This document shows, in pieces, positions 55,001-61,700 of a stretch of 61,700 nucleotides of DNA. The notes below the pieces were generated by a model. That model saw nothing but the letters and a program-made list of their open reading frames with translations. It had not been told where the DNA came from and did no database searches. How positions within the stretch are numbered: position 1 is the first letter of the stretch; each line of letters begins with the position of its first letter. The stretch comes from Triparma columacea (taxonomy: Eukaryota > Sar > Bolidophyceae > Parmales > Triparmaceae). The translations under genes and the position numbers were made by a program. The DNA is taken from assembly GCA_030267965.1 (NCBI GenBank), contig BRYA01000314.1:1480-63179 (forward strand), given 5' to 3'.

Positions 55001-58000
55001 TTTGCCAGTACTGTAGTTGACGCTAGTGTAGAGGAGTGTGCAGCATACGAATATACCAAGTTAGGCAACAGGTATTTTACTAGGAACGCGAAAGAAGTTG
55101 ATGGAATCACCTTCTTGAAAGTCATCAAAGTAAATTCCCACACACTCTACTACATCACAACAAGGGAACTTGGTATCCCTGGTTTTGCTCTTCGTGATGG
55201 GAGGAGTAAAGTAACCTGGTTCAAACAAGATGACGGCAAAGTTATCGTTGATGTTACAGATACAGATGAACTTCAGGAAGACTTTCCAGTAAAGGCAAGG
55301 AATGTTTTAGTGAAGATTCACACAGTATGGGCATTTGAGCCACTTGCCCCTATTGGAGGTGTGCCACAAACAGCAGTGACTTTTACAACAAAGGTAGACC
55401 TTGGTGGTGTCTTCTTCTCTTCCATTGTAAACAAGCTTGCACCAAGGTTTCTTGCACAAGCCTCAGACTTGAGAAAGAAGTTTGACAGAAGCAGAGACAT
55501 TGACGCCTTTAAGAGACAGCAGATCATAGCAAAGTTTGAGGAGATTGCAATTGAGGGAGCACCAGGGATTGAAAATCACTTTGACGAGATTGACGGAGCT
55601 CAAGAGATCAGTAGTGGGTTGTCTGGACGAGCATTGATAAAGGCAGAGAAGGGAGCGGGTTGGGGGAAGACTTCAATAACTGTGAGAGCATCCCACAAGG
55701 AAGTTGCAGCGTTTTTCTGGGACCTTAAAAGTGGAAATGAATCCCAGCTTGAGGTTCACAGAGTTAACTACAAGACACTTGTGATCATTGTTCACCAAGG
55801 AGGACATTTCACTGTCGCAAAGTTTTGCGAGGTAGACCAGACAAAGACAGATGTTGAACTTATGACTAGACAAACGGGTTTAGAAAAAGCTGCTAGCAAA
55901 CAGAGTGTAATCAAGCAACTAGGCAAAGCAACTGATGCTGCTTACTACTTTGATGATCTGCTCAAGAGCACTGAAGTAGGGGAACAGGATGGGAGGAGGT
56001 TTGGAGAGCAGCTGATGGAGAGAGTGAATAAAAGAAATGTTGGGGACAGTAAGGTAGAGGTCGTGAGGGAATTCATTGTGGCCAATAGGACACTGAGAGA
56101 GATTACAGAGCAGCATGGTTTCATGAGAACTATGCTGTATGCTGTGGTTTTGAACAAATTTAAAAGGAGAGCGGCAAATGAGGGAGAAGATAAGAGTGAG
56201 GAGGAAGCCAGGGGGTGGGAGATTGGGAGTGCAATGACAGCAGTCATGTTGACTACTTTGTCTGCTGCTCATGCTGTAGACGAGTGGGCCCATCAATTCA
56301 CTGAAGTGCAAGAAGTCATGATTGAACAAGTGTGGGTAAGGCCCATGCTTGAGGAGATTGTTATGAAACTATTTATGAAGTCTACCTTAGGCTTAAAGGC
56401 AAGAGTTACTATTGGGGCTTTTACTAGTATGTCTGATTTGCTTACTGATGTGTATGTGACGTACATGTTTTTGAGTGATAAGAAGTATGGGTACTTTAAG
56501 GCTTCTTTGGCAAGTTTGATGGTTTCAATTGGGATTCAAATGCTTTTTGTTTGGGCACAAAACAGAAAGTTGGGGATGAAGAGGGTGTTAAAGGAATGGT
56601 TTCCAATTTTGATTGGCTTTAAGCCTGCCGTTGATGCTTACAGGGTTGCTATGGGAGAAAAACAAGAGGCTGGACATGCCGCTGATCCTATGTACGAGAT
56701 GACTGTCATGAAATGTATTGAGATGTTTGCTGAAGCCATACCTGGAGTGATCATCCAACTTATGGCTATTGCAACAAACAAAGGAAAGACTTCAAGGGCA
56801 GCATGGTTTTCATTTATTGTTTCAGCATTGACAACAGGCTTTGCATCTGCAACTATCAGCTATGACTGGGACACTGACCCAGTGAAGAGAGAACAAGTGC
56901 CTGATTTCTATGGGTATGTGCCTGCAAATCCCACCAAAAGATCAATCATATTTGTGTCAATGATGCTCTTTAGCGCATGTATGCTTGTTTTAAGGTGCAT
57001 GACAATAGTTGTGTTGGGGCAACTTGGTGGAAGATGGGTCTCTTTGTATATTTTGGCTGACCTTGGTCTATACTTGTTGGTGAAGATATTAAGAGGAGAT
57101 TTTTGGTATTGGGTTCCTGCAGGAGGGAATATAGAAATAGTGAGTAGCATTGTCGTCAGAGTGTTGGTGAAAGTTGTGACAGACTTTACATCAATCGTGC
57201 AGTTTAGGCATCCTAATGAGGTTGGAGGGATGTATTGGATGTTTGGATTTGTGTTGACGATGGGAAGTCTTCCAGTAGCAATAATATTAGCTGAAAGGGG
57301 CGATGTTGCAGAAGAGAGGCTTAAATTGGCACGGAGTGTAGTTGGAATACTTACACCATGTACAGTCTTCTTGTTTGCTGTATTTTTCTTTCACATTGAG
57401 AAAAGATATAGGGGCACCTTCTACAGCTTACAAAGGGGTAAAGACTTGACAGTAAAGAACTTTCGAGAGGGTGCTGATGATGTAAAAGCGTTATTTACAT
57501 TCCAAAGGTCAAAGCATCATTGGAAGGCAATTGAAGAGGAAGTGAAAGCTTGGGTTGGGGCAAATTGGGATAGATGGGAGGAGGAAAAGCCAAAATGGTT
57601 TGATGACGCAATGAGAGCAAGAGTGCCAGTTGAATACATTCCAGGAGCAGGAGATGCTAGAATAAGAGAGAGTGTTAGGAGAGCAAGTGTTGATGCTGAA
57701 GCTGAGAGTGGTCTAGCTGGTGCTTTGAGAGCAAGTTTTAGGAGAGCAAGTGTTAGAGGTGCTGATGGTAGAGATATTATAGGGGTAGGAGGTGGAAAGG
57801 CTAAAGTAAGCAGTGTACTGTCGATAGAAGATGGTGAAAAAATGGGCAAGCAGCTGATGCAAAGGTTAAAGGAGAAGAAACAAGGGAAGAGTGAGGTTGA
57901 GGTTGTAAAGGGATTCATCACAACCAATAAAGCACTGAAAGTGCTTGTAGAGCAAAACAATTTTGTTGGAACCATGTTGTGCGCTGTGGTGAGGAACAAG

Positions 58001-61000
58001 CTGAAAAGGGATGCTGCAAAGGAGGGCTTGAATGAGAATGAGGAGGAAGCAAAGGGGTGGAAGATTGGGAGTGAGCTGACAAAGACCATGTCAGTTACAG
58101 CCTCTGTTGAGGAAGCAATAAGTTTATGGGCAGAGAAGCACTCTGAGGTACAAGAAGTCATGAGAGAGCATGGCTGGCTAAGACAAATGCTCAAGGTTGT
58201 TGTTAAGGAGTTATTCCTCAAGACAAACTTTGGCTTGAAAGCACGGGTTATGGCAGGTGCAGTGCTGAGCATGACTGATTTGGTGACTGATGTGTATGTG
58301 ACGAGAATGTTTTGGAAAGGTAAAAAGTATGGGTACTTTAAGGCTTCCTTGACAAGTTTGTTAGCGTCAATTGGGCTTCAGATGCTTATTGTTTGGGGAC
58401 AGAATAGGAAGTTGGGGATGACAAGGGTGTTAAGGGAGTGGATTCCAATCTTGCTTGGGTACAAGCCTGCAGTTGATGCCTATAGGGTTGCAACTGGAGC
58501 AAAAGATGAGGTTGGGGTTGCAGTGGGGGCAATGACGGAATTGACATGTATGAAAGTGCTTGAAATGTTTTCTGAGGCAATTCCTGGAGTGATCATCCAA
58601 CTTATGGCTATAGCAACCAGTGACAAAGAGGTAGGAACTTCAGCATGGCTTTCAGTTGCAGTGTCAGCAATTACAACAGGCTTTGCCTCAGCAACAATTA
58701 GTTATGACTGGGACACAGAACCTTCTAAGAGAGAAGAGGCACCCGACTTTTACGGCTATATACCTGCAAATGCAAGCAAGAGAACAGTAGTGTTTGTTTC
58801 CATGATGCTGTACACTGCAGGAATGCTTCTCATAAGGTGTACAACAATAGTTCTTCTTGGGTTGATGGGAGGTAGTTGGGCTTTTCTCTACATTGGAGCT
58901 GACCTTGGTCTGTACATGGTGGTTAAGATATTGAGAGGAGACTTTTGGTACTGGATACCATCAGGGGGTAATGTTGAGATTGTGAGTAGTATACTATTCA
59001 GAATTATTATAAAGATCATCACAGACTTCACGTCAATTGCGCAGTTTAGACATCCTAATGAAGTTGGAGGTGCCTATTGGTTGTTTGGTCTTTTGCTGAC
59101 TATTGTAAGTCTACCAATGTCCATGCAAGCAGCTTCACCTTATGTAGATGTAGGAGCAATTGATATTGCATCATCAATTGTGAAGAATTTCATACCAATA
59201 ACTATTCTATGCTTTGCTGTATTCTTTTTGAACATTGAGAGGAAGTACTGGCACACCTTCTGGAGTACACAGAGGTCAAAGGATATGACTATGGCATATT
59301 TCCTTGAAGGGGAAAGTGACAGAGCGAAGTTTCAAGTATTTTGGCATTCAAGGCATCATTGGGTTTCAATTGAAGGAGAAGTTAGGAAGTGGATTGAGTT
59401 GAACTGGGTGAAATGGCATGAGGAAAAACCAGAGTGGTTTACTGATGTGAGGAAGGCTAAAGTACCTGTTGATTTTATTCCAGCAGAGGGGGATGCTAGA
59501 AGGAGAGAGAGTTTTAGGAGAGCAAGTGTTGATGCTGAAGCTGAGGGTGGTCTAGCAGGTGCCTTGAGAGCAAGCATTAGGAGAGCAAGTGTTGGCTTGG
59601 ACAACAGAGGTGTATTGGTTTCTTCACTAGCTGTGAATGATACTACACAAGAATATGAAGGTTTAGATCCTAAACAAATAGGAAAGTTGTTGGGTGAGCA
59701 ACTGTTGGTTGCATTGAGTTTTAGGAAAAAGGGAATGACAAAGGAGGAAGCTGCTAGGACATTTATCAGGAAAAACTACGCTCTGAGACAGGCTGCAGTG
59801 AAGTATGCATTTTTTACACCAATGCTTGGCGCTGTTGTCAAGAACAAATTGTGCAAGTTGAGGAAGGTAGAAGGTAGTGCTGCAGAGCTCATGGAGAAGG
59901 ATGGAAGGGAGATCGGAGAGTCCTTAGCTAGGAGTTTGGCAATTAATACTCAGCCAGTTGCTGCAGTTGATGCCTTCCTATTAAATTTCCCTGCTTTGCA
60001 GGAGCTTGATGAGGAATATGAGTGGTTCAGACCTATGCTTGAGACAATTAGCTACAGGCTCTTAGAGGAAGTTCCTTGGGGGTTGAAGGCAAGAGTGACT
60101 GTTGGTGCTATTACTAGTATGGCAGATATAGTGACTGATGTGTATGTGACGTACATGTTTTGGGATGATAAGAAGTATGGGTACTTTAAGGCATCTTTGG
60201 CAAGTTTGATGGTATCAATTGGGATTCAAATGTTTATTGTTTGGGCATCAAACAGGAAGTTGGGGATGAAGAGGGTGTTTAAGGAATGGTTTCCTATTTT
60301 GATTGGATTTAAGCCTGCTGTTGATGCTTACAGGATTGCAAAGGGACAAAAACAAGAGGCTGGACAAGCACTTGATGCCTTGTCAGAGAATACATACATA
60401 AAAGGGATTGAGATGTTTGCTGAAGCCATACCAGGTGTAATCATTCAACTTATGTCTATTGCAAAAAGTAAAGAAAAGGTAGCAGTTGCAGCTTGGGTCT
60501 CACTTTCAGTTTCAGCACTGACAACAGGCTTTGCATCTGCATCTATCAGCTATGACTGTGACACTGACCCAGTGAGGAGAGAGCAAGTGCCTGACTTCTA
60601 TGGGTATGTACCTGCAAATCCCACCAAGAGATCTATCATATTTGTTGTAATGATGTTTGTTAGCACATGTATGCTTGTGATAAGGTGCATGACAATCGTT
60701 GTGTTAGGGCTACTTGGTGGTAGATGGGTCTCTCTCTATGTTGGGGCTGATCTTGGTCTATACTTGTTGGTGAAGATCTTGAGAGGAGACTTTTGGTATT
60801 GGATACCTGTAGGAGGAATTGGTGACATTGCGGTGAGCATTATTGCAAGAGTATTGGTGAAAGTTGTGGGAGACTTTACTTCAATTGTAGATTTGAGACA
60901 TCCTTATGAGCTAGGGGGTATGTATTGGGTGCTTGGATTTATGTTGACAATGAGCAGTCTTCCAGTAGCAATCCTTACAGCTAAAAGCGTAGAGAAGAGT

Positions 61001-61540
61001 ATTGAGGAGGAGTTAAGAATTGCACGAACAACTGCTATGGTACTTATTCCATTTGTTACAGTCTGTTTTGCTTGTTTCTTTTGGAACATAAACAGGGAGT
61101 ACTTGAAGAGCTTCATTAGTACTAAAAGAGGAATTGACTATTCCATGTCCTATTTTGTAGATGGAGAAAGTGAAGAAGTGAAGTTTCAAGTGTTTAAGAA
61201 ATCAAGAAGGCATTGGGTCTCTATCGAGACTGACATTCACAAGTGGGTTAAATTAAATTGGGCAAAATGGGAAGAAGAACAGCCAGAATGGTTTACTAAC
61301 CAACTGAAGGCAAAGGTCCCATTTGAGTTTATTCCTGCAGACGGAGATGCAAGAACAAGAGAGAGTGCTAGGAGAGAAAGTATTGATGCCGAAGCTGAGG
61401 GTGGTCTAACAAGTGCTTTGAGCGCAAGTTTTAGGAGAGCAAGTGTTGGAGGCGCTGATTGTGGAGATATTATAGGGGTAGGAGGCGGGAAGGCAAAAAT
61501 AAGCAGTATTTTGCCAATAGAAGATGACGATGGAGAGTGA
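49009..61540 (+). CDS. giant START-like / triple multi-membrane module protein (3340 aa, 11 exons)
   Basis: Exons: 49009-49129, 49275-49451, 49595-49771, 49934-50104, 50402-50434, 50869-50901, 51359-51391, 51533-51577, 52033-52065, 52201-52233, 52374-61540; the sum is 10023 nt. Every intron is phase 1. Residues 1-286 come from the small exons and look disordered; six micro-exons encode D/V-S-K/E-x-x-HEDAGR peptides. Residues ~410-1490 hold about four START-like (SRPBCC) lipid-cavity domains, e.g. VDASVEECAAYEYTKLGNR. Residues ~1491-3340 are three modules of ~613 aa: a helical soluble part, then SMSDLLTDVYVTYMF, KYGYFKASLASLMVSIGIQM, AIPGVIIQLMAIA, DFYGYVPANPTKRS, GDFWYW and further membrane spans, then a linker with RRAS sites. 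The IPGVIIQL region loosely recalls XK-related proteins. Lipid sensing or transfer at a membrane is plausible but unproven. Confidence 0.75.
50134..50310. repeat. 24-bp intronic minisatellite, array 1
   Basis: Seven or so copies of a ~24-bp unit, GGCGACCGCATGGGTTCC plus GTCTCC, with variants ending GCGCTTCTGC. It lies in intron 4 of the giant gene. Because the period is a multiple of three it yields stop-free but spurious frames on both strands. Confidence 0.85.
50636..50785. repeat. 24-bp intronic minisatellite, array 2
   Basis: Same unit family as the array at 50134 (GGCGACCGCATGGG / GGCGACCACATGGG cores), about six copies, inside intron 5 and directly before the shared GATATGCTACACAGAAAC block. 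Confidence 0.85.
51105..51275. repeat. 24-bp intronic minisatellite, array 3
   Basis: Same unit family, about seven copies, inside intron 6. Close in order of variants to array 2, which supports duplication of the whole intron rather than independent repeat growth. Confidence 0.85.
51735..51955. repeat. 24-bp intronic minisatellite, array 4
   Basis: Same unit family, about nine copies including three consecutive GGCGACCGCATGGGGCGC variants, inside intron 8. Longest of the four arrays. Confidence 0.85.
55988..61530 (+). repeat. three tandem ~1.84-kb coding modules
   Basis: Modules begin at about 55988, 57830 and 59670, each ~613 codons. Modules 1 and 3 are close at DNA level over long stretches (for example the segment encoding DVYVTYMF...KKYGYFKASLASLMVSIGIQM); module 2 is more diverged. 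Each ends in a linker of the form D-A-R-x-R-E-S-x-R-R-A-S-V-D-A-E-A-E. Duplication order was probably an old 1/2 split followed by a later 1/3 copy or gene conversion. Confidence 0.85.
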
Positions 61541-61700
61541 CTAATAGGGCAACAACATTTGTAGGACAAATTTATTTGATTTGGTTTGGTTGTGATCATT
61601 TGAAAGTGTTTTAGGTGTATGTTGAGTACTAAGGGCTGGACAACAAAATGGCCAAAAGGGCTGAATAACCCCCCTTTTTCAGCCCTTTTTTGTGTGTGGA
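61541..61700. other. 3' flank with inverted repeat
   Basis: Downstream of the giant gene's stop. It has a perfect 12-bp inverted repeat, AAAAGGGCTGAA (61654-61665) and TTCAGCCCTTTT (61678-61689), with a C/T loop, and a third partial copy AAGGGCTGG at 61631-61639. It could be a 3'-UTR hairpin or the edge of a foldback element cut by the window end. Confidence 0.6.

Overview
The window is eukaryotic nuclear DNA. Genes lie densely on both strands, coding DNA is mostly GC-rich, and short GT-AG introns (about 43-560 bp) interrupt most of them. The mix (BspA-type LRR protein, START-like domains fused to multi-membrane modules, a single-chain cyclic-nucleotide kinase, ciliary genes, intron size) suggests a stramenopile, perhaps an ochrophyte of the Parmales/Bolidophyceae type. 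That placement is inference. I reconstructed exons by hand from splice consensus, reading frame and family conservation; in every multi-exon model the exon lengths sum to a whole number of codons.

Layout. 0.8-2.1 kb: BspA-type LRR protein (+). 2.6-3.9 kb: RNF32-like double-RING protein (+). 4.0-5.9 kb: STPG/SHIPPO-like protein (-). 6.1-8.3 kb: EF-hand-like protein (+). 8.4-10.3 kb: membrane protein with six or seven spans (-), with a 15-bp minisatellite in its first intron. 10.5-12.8 kb: secreted two-thioredoxin-domain protein (-). 13.1-13.8 kb: secreted acidic-tail protein (+). 14.0-19.7 kb: IQ/WW/WW/ankyrin protein of 1778 aa (-). 20.0-21.7 kb: mitochondrial processing peptidase alpha (+). 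22.1-23.9 kb: BFR1-like coiled coil (+). 24.0-25.8 kb: DIX domain fused to an auxilin-type J domain (-). 26.0-28.4 kb: LRRC56/ODA8 (+). 28.5-30.3 kb: ADCK2-like kinase (+). 30.4-32.0 kb: NAD-dependent glycerol-3-phosphate dehydrogenase (-). 32.5-33.6 kb: methyltransferase-like (+). 33.8-36.7 kb: PKG-architecture kinase with three cyclic-nucleotide domains and an MGC lipidation start (-). 37.0-38.5 kb: DPF-motif/PDZ-like/PH adaptor (-). 38.6-39.2 kb: secreted Cys-rich protein (+). 39.4-46.1 kb: BIG-type Sec7 ARF-GEF (+). 46.7-48.0 kb: TFIIS (+). 49.0-61.5 kb: an 11-exon gene for a 3340-aa protein (+).

Two themes stand out. One is membrane traffic: DIX-auxilin, the DPF/PDZ/PH adaptor and the BIG ARF-GEF. 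The other is cilia: LRRC56, an RNF32-like protein and an STPG-like protein, which implies a flagellated stage. The most unusual locus is the last gene. Its 5' part is a run of symmetric phase-1 exons, six of them micro-exons of 33 or 45 nt encoding near-identical HEDAGR peptides, separated by duplicated introns that carry 24-bp minisatellites. Its 3' part is a single 9.2-kb exon encoding START-like domains followed by three tandem ~613-residue multi-membrane modules. The linkers after the modules carry RRAS-type phosphosites.
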